DNA from: Solanum dulcamara
Lineage: Eukaryota > Streptophyta > Magnoliopsida > Solanales > Solanaceae
Length of the DNA: 64,000 nt
Direction: 5' to 3'
NCBI RefSeq assembly: GCF_947179165.1
Contig: NC_077238.1
Location: forward strand, 59,291,257-59,355,256
Shown here: one piece after another, positions 36,200 to 49,010 of the stretch
Layout: each line of letters begins with the position of its first letter
Numbering within the stretch: position 1 is the stretch's first letter
The notes under the pieces: generated by a model
Seen by the model: only the letters and a program-made list of their open reading frames with translations
Databases searched by the model: none
What the model was told of the DNA's origin: nothing
Made by a program: the position numbers and the translations under genes

Positions 36200-36600
36200 A
36201 TATGATCATATGAATGGTTTTATTATGCCATCAACCTATATTTGCTTTATTTAATCCAGGCTCCATATATTCTTATATATCTATTTACTGTGCCCCTCAA
36301 CTATGTATGAGCCTAGAATCATTAATTGAGTCGTTACGTATTTCGACTCTGATAGGTGATATTTTAGTAGTGGATTAGGTCTTTAGATCTTATGTGGTGA
36401 CTATTTAGGTGTGTTACACTATAGTTGATTTATGTTACTTGATATGGTGGATTTTGGTTTCATTCTGGGCATGGACTGATTATTCTCTCACCGTGCGGTA
36501 TTGGATTGCTATGCCAGGAATGTTACCTTAGCCATGCTTGTTATTCCACCAGTGTTGTGGCAGTGCTCTTATAGTCGTATGCCAATTGAGGTGATCTCTT
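36200..36600 (+). pseudogene. E2 aspartic protease relic
   Basis: The stretch at about 36236-36340 reads L-F-N-P-G-S-I-Y-S-Y-I-S, which fits the D-P-G-S-type active site of this element group with the catalytic aspartate changed to asparagine. It is followed by the G-M-D-x-L region and L-D-C-Y-A-R-N-V-T-L near 36465-36530, with the expected tryptophan turned into a stop (TGA). The protease would cut the polyprotein; this copy cannot. Confidence 0.65.
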
Positions 36601-36689
36601 TTCTTCGGGCCCAGAGGTTAGTGGTTAGCGGTTATTTGGCATATTTGTCCTTTGTTAGAGATATGAGTAGGGAGGGCCCTAGAGTTGAT

Positions 36690-37540
36690 TCAGTACCTAC
36701 AGTCCGAAAGTTTGCAGATGTGTTTCTTACTGAGCTTCCTGGCCTACCTCATGACCGCGATATTAAATTCACTATTGATCTAGATCTGGGTTCTTGTCTT
36801 ATTTCCATCCCACCATACTGTATGGCCCCCGTAGAACTCAAGTAGCTCAGTGTTTATCTTTAGGATCTCTTAGATAAGGGATTCATTTGGCTTAGTGTAT
36901 CGTCTTTGGGTGCCCAGTCATCTTTATTAATAAGAAGGATAGTACTATGCAGATGTGCATCAATTACAAGCAGTTGAACAAGGTGATAGTAAAGAATCGT
37001 TACCCAATGCCTACGATAAATGACCTATTCAACCAGCTTTAGGGTTCTATGGTGCTTTCTAAGATCGATTTGAAATTCACCACCAGTTGAGGATTAGGGA
37101 AGGGATGTCCCTAAGACTACATTTAAGACTCGTTATATCCACTATGAGTTTCTAGTGATGTATTTTGGGTTGACTAACGCCCCTGCCGCGTTTATCAACT
37201 TGATGAACAGGTTTTTCTTACCTTACTTGGACTAATTTGTCATAGTCTTCATCGATGACATTCTGGTATACTTGCGAAGCTTGGAGGAGCATGAGCAGTA
37301 TTTGAGAGTAGTGCTCCAGACTTTGAGAGATCAATGACTTTATGCCAAGTTCTCAAAGTACAACATTTGTCTTGAGTCCATAGCATTCTTACGACATGTG
37401 GTTTCCAAAGATGGCATTATGGTGGATCTGGCAAAGATTGAGGCAACTTGTGATTGGGTCAGGCCCACCTTTATGACTGAGATTTGTAGCTTTGTCAGAT
37501 TGGCAGGGTATTGAGGGGTTTTCTATTATAGAGGTGCCTC
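36690..37540 (+). pseudogene. E2 reverse transcriptase relic
   Basis: Plus-strand RT beginning with F-A-D-V-F and L-P-G-L-P-H-D-R-D-I-K-F at about 36712-36770, then I-P-P-Y-C-M-A-P-V-E-L-K. The fingers and palm continue near 36900-37030 and 37080-37240 ([11 protein letters not shown]). The catalytic motif V-F-I-D-D-I-L-V-Y at 37246-37272 keeps both aspartates. Connection motifs L-Y-A-K-F-S-K and V-R-L-A-G-Y follow. Stops include TAG at 36842 and others after L-D and R-D-Q; at least one frameshift precedes the F-x-DD block. Confidence 0.85.
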
Positions 37541-38030
37541 TGACTCGGTTGACTCGCCAGGATTTCCTATTTTTATAGTCGGAGGAGTATAAGAGGAGCT
37601 TTTTGAGGCTCAAGGTGTTGCTGACCAATGCTCTAATATTGACTCTTCTAGTTGAGTACGAGGGATTTACCATTTATTGTGATGTATCCGACGTTGGTTT
37701 GGGTTATGTGTTGATGTAGAAGGATTGGGTTATTTCTTATATATCGAGGTAGCTTAAGCTATATGAGCGCAACTATCTCACTCATGACTTAGAGTTGATT
37801 GCGGTAGTTTTTGCGCTTATGATTTGGAGGCTCTACCTATACGGAGTTCGATGTGAGTTTTACACTCATCACAGGAGCCTTTAGTACATTATGAGCCAGA
37901 GGGATCTTAATTCTAAGTAGCACCACTGGATTGAGCTCTTGAAGGACTATGACCTCTCTATTCTCTACCATTTGGGAAAGGTGAATGTACTAGCAGATGC
38001 CTTGAGTCGGAAGGCGGTGAGTATGGGTAG
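37540..38030 (+). pseudogene. E2 RNase H relic
   Basis: After a frameshift the plus strand encodes G-F-T-I-Y-C-D-V-S-D-V-G-L-G-Y-V-L near 37660-37715, the RNase H catalytic block (D retained, A to V next to it). It continues to L-T-H-D-L-E-L near 37780 and ends with V-L-A-D-A-L-S-R-K at about 37985-38015, the usual junction with integrase. Confidence 0.8.
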
Positions 38031-38149
38031 TCTATCCTTTTTTATAATGTGGATCGACCCTTAGCTTTGGACATTTAGTCCTACTAACCTATGATTCAAC
38101 TTTATATATGTGATTCCCGATGTGTGTTAGCTTATGTGGGAGCTCATTC

Positions 38150-39370
38150 ATCTTTATTGGCCTAGATTCGCAGCCGTCAGTTTGAGGATGAGGGTTTAGT
38201 TGTATTTCGTGATCGGGTTTTGGGAGGTGACACCGACCTTGCTAACTTAGATTCATATGGGGTCTTAAGGATTGGTGGTCGACTTTGTGTTCTGAGATTT
38301 GGGTTTGATTTAGATGATCCTTAACATGGACCATGATTCCAGATATTCCATCCATACGGGCACCGCTAAGATGTATCACGACTTGAGGTAGCACTACTGG
38401 TGGAGCGGTATAAAGTGAGATATTGTGGATTATGTGTCGCGTTGTTTGAGTTTTAAGTAGGTTAAGGCCGAGCATTTAAGGCTTGGTGGTGAGCTTCAAG
38501 GATTACCCATTCCTAAGTGGAAATAGGAGCGGATCTCTATGGATTTTATTGTGGGGTTGCCTCATACCTCCCGTGGTCTTGATAGTATTTGGGTCATCGT
38601 GGATCTGTTGACCAAGTAAGAACATTTTATTCTCATTCATACTTCCTATAGTTCTTAAAGGTTAGACCATATTTACAATCAGAAGGTGGTTCACCTTCAT
38701 AGTATGCCGGTTTCTATCATCTCAAACTGTGGCTCACAATTCACATCTAGCTTTCGGATGAACTTTCAGGAGGACTTGGGCACCCATGTCGACCGTAGCA
38801 CACCTTTTCACCCACTAACTGATGGTCAGTAAGAGTACACCATATAGGTTCTCGAGGACATATTGCTGGCTTGTGTTATGGATTTTGAGGGTCAATAGGA
38901 TCAGTTTTTTGCCTTTGGCGGAGTTTGCATTCAACAACAACTACCACTCTAGTATTCAGATGGCCCCAATCCATGACTTATATGGTAGGTGTTGTCTCTC
39001 TCCAGTTGGATGGTTTGAGTCTATGGAGCCTAGGCTGCATAGTACAAACTTGATGCAGGAGGCCTTAGATCATGTAAGGGTGATTCAGGATAGGCTCAGG
39101 GCATCTCAGAGTAGACACCGGAGTTATACGGATAGTAGGTATCGACCGTTTAGATTTGTCGTTGGGGATAGAGTATTTCTTCGTGTATCGCCCATGAAGG
39201 GTGTGATGAGATTTGGGAGGCGGGGCAAGCTTAGCCCCAGGTATATTGGTCCTTTTAAGATATTGAGGACAGTTGGCAAGGTTTCATATGAGTTTGTTTT
39301 TCCCCTGGTCTTTTCATGTATTCATCCTGTTTTTCATTTTCAATGCTACGCCGCTTTTTTTCCATATGAG
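38150..39370 (+). pseudogene. E2 integrase relic
   Basis: The N-terminal zinc-binding region near 38335-38460 keeps H-x3-H-like (S-I-H, M-Y-H) and a cysteine. The core includes M-D-F-I-V-G-L-P-H near 38537, D-S-I-W-V-I-V-D near 38580 and G-S-Q-F-T-S near 38731. F-A-F-N-N-N-Y-H-S-S-I lies in the long open stretch 38822-39385, which also holds S-P-V-G-W-F-E and the C-terminal K-L-S-P-R-Y-I-G-P-F-K-I-L (GPY/F-type motif). It would insert the cDNA into the genome; stops upstream of 38822 make this copy dead. Confidence 0.85.
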
Positions 39371-39389
39371 TCCCATGTACTTTAGTACA

Positions 39390-39600
39390 ACGCGGTTGAC
39401 TTAGATGATCGTTTGAACTATATTGAGAAGCCAATTGGTGTTTATGCTAGACATGACAGACAATTGTATTCCTAAGCAATTTTTGTGGTTAAGGTCTGTT
39501 GGAGGCATCGTCTAGTCGAGAAGGCTACCTGGGATCCGAGTATGAGATGCAGACACAATTCCCTAGCTTATTTGAGCCTTCAGGTACTTCTTGACTCTTA
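39390..39600 (+). pseudogene. E2 chromodomain-like tail (relic)
   Basis: After integrase, in broken frames, the sequence encodes D-R-Q-L-Y-S, then F-V-V-K-V-C-W-R-H-R-L-V-E-K-A-T-W near 39480-39530. This is the V-K-V-x-W-x-H ... E-x-A-T-W pattern of the chromovirus tail. It supports assignment to a chromodomain-bearing lineage such as Tekay/Del. Confidence 0.65.
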
Positions 39601-39635
39601 CTTTTGCGGATGAAAGTTCTTTTCATAATGGATGT

Positions 39636-42600
39636 TGTAATGACCCTCCAGGTCATTTTTGAATTTAAGCATTCATTCCATCATTTAGAGCGTTCCTATG
39701 ATGATCCAAAGTCATTTATGACTTGCTAGCACTGGTTGTTCGATCGTCTGATCGTTCATTTGGGTTTTAAGCCTATTTCCCTGTTTTGGAGCTTTTATAA
39801 CTTAAAAAATTGACTTCTATCATAAATTCAAGAAAACTACCTCAGAACGAAATTCTAAGAGTTCCATCACCTCTGGAATGGACAAAATAAGCTAGTAGCA
39901 TAGTCGGCATGAGTACCGAGGCAATCGATACAAGTTTAAGACCATTTGGCGCTTTTGCCTTTGAAATTTGTCCTAGAGTTTACTTTGGAAAACATTATTG
40001 GAAAATACGCTCAGATGAAAAATTTCAAGTTTGGTCTAGAACGACCCTTCATTCGGTTTGTGAGACTTCCGGTCTAATTCCGAGACCCATTGCGGAATTT
40101 AGCTTAAAATATCCTTTCGTTTTGGCCCACTTTCTATCGTAACGACCTCGTATGTAAATTTTGACAGTGCCATTGAGTCCGAATGTATTCGGAGCACCCT
40201 GTCGGAGTATTTGAACTTGGTGAAAAACTTAGCTTTTAGCTGATATCTATGTAGTATGAATTTCTTTCTACGATCGTAGGCCTGTGATCGTGTCTAAGGA
40301 TGTTGTTGAGTTTGTTCTCCGTGATCGCAGAGACATGGCCGCATTTACCTAGGTCCATGAAATTGGTCTCTGCATTCGCGAAGCCATGGCCGCGTTCGTA
40401 GAGGATTGAGTCTTTGGCCACCTCAATCGCAGGCCTATGGCCGCGTTCGTAGAGCACTAAAGTCGCGTTTGCGAAGGCCAATGTCCTGGTCTTTTATTAA
40501 AGACCAAGGACGATTTTCAAATTTCATTTTAAATTCAAACATAGTTTTCTCCTTCATATTAAGCTCACACTAGGTGATTCCAAGGTCCAAATTAAAGATA
40601 ATTTTGTGGGGAATCTAGTGGTGAGACGGGAAATGGGAGGGAAATCTTCGTATGAGGTAAGAATGCGTATTTAGCCACTTCTCTAGTGACTTTTGGGGTT
40701 AAAAATTATTGAACTTTGGAGAATTGTAACTTGACCAATTTAACTCCATTTTTAGTGATTTTGAGGCTAGATTGTGGGTTTTTGCAAGGAACGTTGTACT
40801 ATAGTTTTTTTTGGTTTGAGGGATTTTTGTTCTAGAGTTATAGGTGATTAAAGAAGTTATCATTTTGATATTTTAGCTAGAATTATATGAAATTTAGTTG
40901 CATGCTCATCTCGCGTAGATTTTCACTCTGAATTGTGATATAATTTTGATTTGTGAGCTTGGAATGATGCTTAGAACCTATTTTTGGGGTCAATTCTGGA
41001 ATTTTGGACACTGATCCCATATTTCCCATTTCAGACTCTGAAATTGGTCCATCTGAAAATTCGATAATTTTAGTGTCATAATGATCGTATTAACGTTGTG
41101 AGTCTATTATTGATAACGTGGAATCATTTGAAGGCCACTTAAAAGGGAAAAGCTCCGGGTTTGTGAGTTAGAGAGAGAATGGTTGGCTTTCAGGTAGGCT
41201 ACGGTTTTCCTCTCATAAGACTGAGCATGTTTAGACAATTGTACATTGATTTGTATGAATTTGGAGGGGTTTGGGTGGAGAGCATGCTAAATTCCTAGAA
41301 TCCATGTCCTAGGACTTATTTCGGGTAATTGTTGGACTGTGAAGGATGACTACAGTGGTTGTTGGTTGTTTCTATCCTGCGATAATTGTTGTCCCTATGT
41401 TTGTGTGTTTGGAAGCATGTTTGGCCTTAGTCTAGGCTTAGACTAGTGTTGCCTTAGACTTGTGTGGTTTTGGTACCGTTGGGCCTCAGAGCTTTTTCTG
41501 ACATTGTTTCAGACGGTTAGCTCCCTGTAAACTGATATAGCACACTTGAGTCTGATAGTCTGATCCTAAGCTAGGCGGTAATGCATTTTGTAACCTTACC
41601 TCAATAATGCCTTATTCCCCTATCGGTCCAGTATAACTCGATTCTTGATTTTCTAAAATTTTCTCATGATTCGGGTTATATTTGGTTCAACTAGAGTAGT
41701 GTATTGATGACACTAGGGTTGGGTGTATTCCTCATGACGCACGGTTGGTCGTTGATTCTAATTAGAACCCATCCCTTATCTACAGATACTTGGTCAAAGT
41801 CTGTGGTCTAAATTAGTTGTTTTCGGCTCCTTACCTATAATTACCCGATTAAAGTCCGTGGTCTAGCTTACTAGTGTCTAGGCTTCCTATCTACAGATAC
41901 CCGGTTAAAGTCAGTGGTCTAGCTTACCTATGCTCGACCTTTGGCTATTGTCAACCGGTTAAAGTCTAAAGTCTGGCACACTCATATTGACTTATTTGCT
42001 ATAATTACCCGATTCCAATCTGTGGTCCAGCTTGTACGTGGTTAAACTCTTGATTCTCTAATGAATCTTTGGTTAAGTCTTGATCTACTCTTAGTAGTGG
42101 GTTGAGGTATTAGAGTTTGGAAATGGTTTGGTTTAAGTCCAAGAAATGGTGATACTATGGAAGTCCTTGTGGTTCCGTTCAATTTCTTTCAGTTATTCTT
42201 GTATCTGTCGGGCTTATGGGAGTCCGTACAAGTGGCTACTCTTTATTTGTACACGAATATACCCGTTGGGTTTATGGGAGCCCGGCAGAGTTAGTTAGAT
42301 TCTTTCTCATCATTTGCTAGTACGGTCGTGTCTATACTCACCTTTATTTTTTGTCCAGTCTTTGGTTGTGATTACTTACTCGTATTTCAGTTTACTTTTG
42401 TTTATCTTGCGCGGTCGGCCTATGATGCCTACTGGGTACCTATTGTTTTGGTATTCATAATACACTCTGGATCTGCTTTCTAATGCAGGTCCAAGTACTA
42501 GCTACCAATATTGATTCGAGGAAGCTGCGATCGTGATTAGAGGTAAGGGTAAGCTCATAGCGTCCTGGATTTACCCGTCTCCTTCTGTATATACATTTTG

Positions 42601-42900
42601 TCTGTCTTTTACTTTTTTGGACATCTTTGTTTTCATGTTCCACTTTTGGGACTTGTACTCTTTTACTAGCAGCTCTGTGCAGGTGACTTCCAGGTTCTGG
42701 GAGGGATTCTTTTTGGTTTGTATATATTTGTTTTGTTCCACCCGTTCATGTATGCTCCTGTTATTTTCCTTACTATTTTAGATTAGAGTGTTGGTCTTCT
42801 ACCCTAATATCCCATTACTTGCAGTTCCGGTATATGGACCGGCTTGCCTACTGGTGGTGATAGTAGGCGCCATCATGACCTGAGAAATAAGGTCGTGACA
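39636..42900 (+). mobile_element. E2, 3' LTR
   Basis: A 3265-bp LTR from TGTAATGACCCTCCAGG to GGTCGTGACA. It is followed by AAGAG (42901-42905), while AAGGG (31308-31312) precedes the 5' LTR, a 5-bp target duplication with one mismatch. It holds the same 55-bp array (41787-42050), palindrome (40488-40505) and CpG-motif stretch (about 40260-40480) as the 5' LTR. E2 in total spans 31313-42900, 11.6 kb. Confidence 0.9.
41787..42055. repeat. Five-copy 55-bp tandem repeat in the E2 3' LTR
   Basis: Units start at 41787, 41842, 41898, 41951 and 42006 (spacing 55, 56, 53, 55), identical in register to the 5' LTR array. The unit core is TACCCGGTTAAAGTCxGTGG. Confidence 0.85.
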
Positions 42901-42905
42901 AAGAG

Positions 42906-43683
42906 AAATTCGCCAAGTGGCCCCTGTCGCTAAAGCAACATGCCTTTGCTAAAGCGGAGGTTGCTTTCCCGACCCTTCCCTCATAAAAGCGAAGCCTTGC
43001 ACCATATTACAATATGAAAATTCCTTGCACTTCTAATACTTCCAAATAGTCCCTAACAATTCGTTCGGAACTTCGTGCACACAAACCATATATGCTACCC
43101 TACTAAATTTGGCATTTCGAACTCAATAGAACCGTCAAAATTTGAATTTGAGGTCGTTTCAACCCGAAATCCGTTTAGTCACAAATAAACTAGTTTATGA
43201 CTCAAAAAGACCAAAATGCCTCAAAGATTGCAAAAACTACGTTGAAACTCTTTCCATGCCTAAAAGCATTCCCCAAATCTAAAGGAGTTTTCATAATTCC
43301 ATTCCAATCATCCAAACTTTTAATTATGACCAAAGTCAACTATAGGATCATAAACTCCACAAATTATAACTCAGGACCTCAAATCCACGATACCACTCCT
43401 AATTTGATTCTGTCAACTCTTCTAGACCAAATTCAATATTTCGAAGATGATGAAATTAATAGAATCCCATTCAAGACTCGAAAACTCCGAATAACACCGA
43501 ACACCATTATTTGGAAACTTAAGCCTTCAAAACTCAAAACTTTCCAAAAATCTTAACTTTTCAAGGAAGAAATTTCATAGAATGGACATCGAATACCAAT
43601 CAAACATGACTAGGGAAATCTATCGAGAGGGGTTAAATAGATTTTAAAAAAATATTCCAAAAATGGCTTTCAGGGTCATTACA
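42906..43683 (-). mobile_element. E3, left (3') LTR, part after the E2 insertion
   Basis: Continues the LTR broken at 31312. It aligns with 51725-52369 of the right LTR (GAAGCCTTGCACCA, CACAAACCATATAT and AGGGTCATTACA-type end). It begins with CGCTAAAGC-like CpG motifs, as does the stretch before 31312. The open frame at 43197-43556 lies inside this repeat. Confidence 0.75.
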
Positions 43684-46600
43684 TTATCCACCACAAAAAA
43701 CCATGTTCGTCCTAGAACATAAAGTAAAAGAAAGAAGCACAATCGACGCTATTAAAAGTCGAAGGCATAGTTTTCAATATCAGTAATTGCCTCTCCAAAT
43801 GAACTCATTCTTAGTAGTGGATCCTGATGGTGTTGTCCTAAGATCGATTTCTACAAATCAGGAATAATTTTCATGGCACAGACTAACCCATGGAACAAAC
43901 CTAAACCAAAATACTCTAAACCACGACATAACCATCAGGAACATCTTTCATCGTATATACACGAGAGAGTTCTGAATCAATACCGTCTACAACCAGAAAT
44001 GAACCTAAACCAACCACCACACTCATAATACAAAAACTATCATAGACCTTGTCAAGATTCTATTCTCAAAACCAAATCTTCCCACTAGCTTAAGATATGT
44101 AAATCTGATCCTTAGACATTGGGTACTCATCATTGGAGAGTATGATTTATCTAACCCAAAGAAGGAAATGATTGAATAACCTCTTAGCGAGCGATGCACC
44201 CAAGCATACAAAACTTCTAACAATGCTATCCAAAATGGTAGCTCAGTAACTGTGATTGTAAACAACCCTTAAGAGTGGTAGCACTAGACCTAATGGCCCC
44301 CACATTCAATTATACATAGCTAGAACATGAACTCGATGAGGAGGTGTGTAATAAGACTCCTGGTCACTTTAAATGTCCATGGTAACTCCTCTATATATTC
44401 TCATCAGCAAGGTGACACTTTAGAACCACTTGTAAACTTCAACTGCCCCAAGGCAATACAAAATCCATCATATCTGAACTGACTAAGTCTGCACAAGCAT
44501 CCTACCCTACCAAGAGGACATTGTAGGATCAGTACACCCAATACACCACTAGGAATCCATCCACGAAAGTGGAAACATGCGTGACCACATATAGTGAAGA
44601 ATACTCCAACCATGTCTAAAATGAAGTAGACTATGAAATGTGAATGTACAAAACCAAGGGCGAATACCACAAGATACTTCTTTCATAGTGCCCATATTTA
44701 ACATTTCCATTATAATAGCAAAGATACACATTTTATAAAATCCCACATACTCCTCACTGTACTCTGTTGAAGACGAAACTCTTAATATTAATAGAACATT
44801 ATAACCACATCATCCTTTTACCTTATTCTCAAACTGTCACTAGTATCAAGATTCTCTTAGCAACACATTGTTATCTCCAAAATTTTGAATTATTGCCCTC
44901 TAACCTTCTATTTAAGCATCAAATGATAGGTACGGGTCCCACCCAATGTTGATAATCCAAATATCAAATCTTATAGTTATTTTCCATCGAGATAAAACTC
45001 TTGAATCACACCCAATATCAACTCCACGTAATCTTTTACCTACCCAGCTTCAACTACTATTCAAATCATCATGTACCCTATGCCAAAACTTAGAAAAATT
45101 GTGTGTCACACCAATAATTCTCCATACTCTAGACACGTAACCTCTATTTAGCATAAATTGTATATGTAACACATTACAACAATCTACGTAAACCCATTAA
45201 CAAAGTGATTATCCCAATTTAAAATCTTCAATAACCATGTAGAACTATAAGCCCTTCTTGTAACACATCCATAAGTCGCCTAACATAATTTGAACAATTC
45301 AATGCAACATAAACATGCAAAACTTTCTCATACATCATCATGCATCACCCAAACTAATTCTATACCTTCATAAAAGTAGTTGATAGTCCTTCGTAAATTT
45401 GTGCCAAACTAGTCCACCTTGCATTGTTATATCTAAACTTAAAGGAAAAAATCCATATAATCCCCAACTTTGAACTAAGCATCTACACATGATATCTTAT
45501 CGCTTCACATTTCTTAGCTTGTATCCTTCATGCAATACTGCTAGGACATTCAAATTTGTAACTCATACTCATGACCCAATCCAAATTGTTTAAACTCTTT
45601 GATGTACCAAACTTTTCTTCATTCCCTTAACTCATTCATCATTATTATTTCTTGGCCAAGAACCCACATAATACTACCTTTCACAACCAAAAGTAAACCA
45701 ATGTAAACTTACAATGAAAAACCTGAATTTCCATTCAAAATATGTAAATCAATCACCTTATCAATCGATATTAGCCCATATCTTGAAGATTTTATGAAAT
45801 CACATACCTAACCTTATCATCAAACGCCTATCTATCAATTTTACCATGTCCTTTTTTAGGAACCCAAATCGAGTTTGTCACCAAATTTGAAACCATTATA
45901 GAATTTGCAACAACACTATAGCCGAATATCCTTGAAATATACTCTTGAAGTATACTCCACCCAACTGATGAACATCGGATATTATTATTATAACCACAAC
46001 AAAATGGATGAAGTAACGTATTTCTAAACCCAACTCTCCAACATTTCTGAAGCTAAATCCTTGAACTTTGCAATCAAAGTAAGTATTCTTACTCTTGCCT
46101 AATTCTGTAGGCCAAATTACATCTCACTGATTCTCTCATGATATGTTTCAATTCTACTTGAATGGTTTCCAACACATCATACGACTTTACATATCACTAC
46201 GCTACTCCTCAAGTAGTAGCAACCGCAACCTTAAATGCTTGCAAGTTGGCATTACCATATTGGATACCTTTATTCAAAAAGCATTACCACACAGTTGCAC
46301 CCTAATCATAGTCCATCCCAAACTCTTATTTCCATTCTCAACAACCCTTGACATCATCATGAAGTTAACCTTATCATTGATGTGATATCCCAACCTCACT
46401 ATATAGTCTGATTCCATGAATTAACCAATTTCCATGTATATTTTTTTGCTAGTACACTCCCTTGCTTCATACATGTATGCTTATTGGAACTGTTTTTACC
46501 CATAAGCTTATCCTTTCTATATTAGTCCTCTTCTTTTAGTTTATAAGTAATTTGTCAGTCCCTAAGTAGATCCTTGGAATACACTTCATACATAAACACA

Positions 46601-47064
46601 CAAATATTATACTGAGATCCACCACTATAATGTTCTTTATAAACAGTGTCTAACTTAAATATATATAGTAACATCCAGTTGGTTTCTCAAATGTGAATTC
46701 ACATCAACCTCATTAGCTGAGTAGGTAAAATAGCTAATAGTTTCCTTCAAGTAATTGTGCATCACAGTCAATAACAAACGTCTCCTTTTCCATGTATCAC
46801 TATTACTATATTGTGAAAGCCCGATAGATCCACAACTAGAAGACATCATACCCACAAGAAAGATCATATCCAAATAGTCTACACCTTCCTACCCATCACA
46901 TAAATGCCATACATTACCAAAGTATTTCAATCTCCAACCAAAACTGATATACACCCTTTTGTAAGCCATTTCGATACAAAAAGAAACATAACCCATAAAA
47001 CTAATTAAGTAAACTTTGGTACCGCAATAGTAGACCTATAATAACCCATCCTATTATACACTTC
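43684..47064 (-). mobile_element. E3 internal region, 3' part (no coding sequence recognised)
   Basis: This lies between the E3 left LTR and the solo LTR at 47065. The first bases, read on the minus strand, give a T/G-rich stretch (GTTTTTTGTGGTGGATAA) next to the LTR start TGTAATGACCC, a weak polypurine tract. The rest is AT-rich and shows no retroviral motif in any frame that I can recognise. The short open frames (44023-44265, 44404-44670, 46143-46385) have no domain signature and scattered codon use. I see nothing else here. Confidence 0.55.
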
Positions 47065-49010
47065 TGTCATGACCCAATCCCGTGGCCCGCGACTGAGGTC
47101 CGACCTGGACCTCTTTATGTGTATCTTTCAGCTACACTTAAGTTGAACCGTGTGTGATGTGATACTATACACAAAAACCTTAATAGTTTAAAACTTTTTT
47201 CATGTACATGTAGCCTCTTTTATTTGTATCATATCATAAAAGGGCACGCGAGCCGATGAGGCTGCCATAACATAAAAACATTTACAATATGTTGTATAGG
47301 CACAGTCAAAACAAACTCATAAACAACCCACATATATATATCTACAGACCTCTAAGAATAGTAACAACAATATATGGTGGGACAGGGCCTGCGTCGTTCC
47401 CTTGAATATACAAATATATACATATTCTGTGACTAGTATCAAAAGTTAGGCTCTGAAATGGTGGAGCGCTCCCAACATTGCTAAGTAGAAACCCTAAGCT
47501 AGTGGATCCCTAATATGAATATTTGTACCTACGGGTATGAAACGCAGCCCCCCCAAAGAAAGAGGGGTCAGTACGATATATGTACTGAGTATATAAAACA
47601 CGTACTGTAACAAGTAAAGCCATTACCAGAACAAAAGGTGCAAAAGTGAGCTAAATATCCAGAATATCAAAATGCTTTTCATAACCTTAAATAATATATG
47701 TAGAGAAACATATGCCATATCCGGCCCCATTATGGGACTTGGTGAACAAATACAAAACGTGGTCGCCACCCCTTCACTAGCGCCACAGCACATCATAACT
47801 CCAGAGTAGGGAATATCTCTATAACAAATTATATCATGTCAGATAGTCATATCATATCATATTATATCATAGTGTAGATAGCACATCATAACTCCACAAA
47901 TCAAACCCATGTACAGGTTGTACCTGCCCCCCTCACATTGGGGCACGGTGAATAATGTAGATAAGTAGGCATGATAACAAAACCCGGCCCGGGCTCGGTG
48001 AAGGAAGCATTGAGGCATACATAGATGGAGTAGTGAGAAACTATATGCAATTTAAATAATTTTGGAGACTCGACGAAATAATCAAAATGAGCTTTCGTTC
48101 AAAATTGAGACAAGAGTCATATCAAGTATCTTTTAAAAGTCACTATGGACTATATCAAAATAGAATTATTGGGAACCATATACACGTATCAAGGCATAAC
48201 AAAATATCTTTTGGAAGTCGAGAAATTGGCCATCCTAATGGCTTTAAGAATAGGAACTTCTTTGGAATCATATGAAAGTCATATACTTGTTTCATAAAAA
48301 TCATGCCAAAAAGGAAGATTAGCTTTATATACTTATGTCAAATCATGCTAAAAGAAGGAATAAGATTTACATACTTATGCCAAGGACATTCTAAAATAAA
48401 GCATAATTCTTACATACGTATGCCAAAACATGCCAAAAGAAGGAAACATTAGCTTTACATACCTGTTACGGGTTACTTCTTATCCCGTTTGTCTTGTCGT
48501 CCTTTAAACCTAAGTAACATAAAATCAATACGAGTATTAACAACCCTTGGCTTTTCATCACCCTAGTCTACACATAAGTATTCATGGAACTCAACCCTTC
48601 GCTCGCTTTCTCGACTAGTTCCTTGACTAGTTAAAGAGTTAACGAAAATCGGGCAGCACCTCCCCTATAACATGCCTTATACGAATTTCCAATTAGATCC
48701 CTAATAACTACAGCCAACCAACAAAAACAACCTGCATCTCATATACAACTAAAACATGGCAACATTACACAATATCAGCTCCGAACAACTTGCTAAAAAT
48801 TACGATACCAAAATAGGGTTTCTAGTCTTTATTTCGCAAAACCTATAATTATATGAAATAAGGAGTCGTGTGGATGAAACCAGAAGCACACAAAACCATT
48901 TTAAAATACATTTAGTCCCTGAAACACATCACCACACACCTTCAGCATCACCCCACACGCACAACACCCCATTTCGACTACAATTTAACTACGATGACTT
49001 CACTTTCGAT

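Noticed and set aside
43684..47064. Host gene or envelope-like gene in the E3 body
   Set aside because: No frame longer than about 90 codons, no splice-linked frames and no membrane-protein pattern that could be supported.
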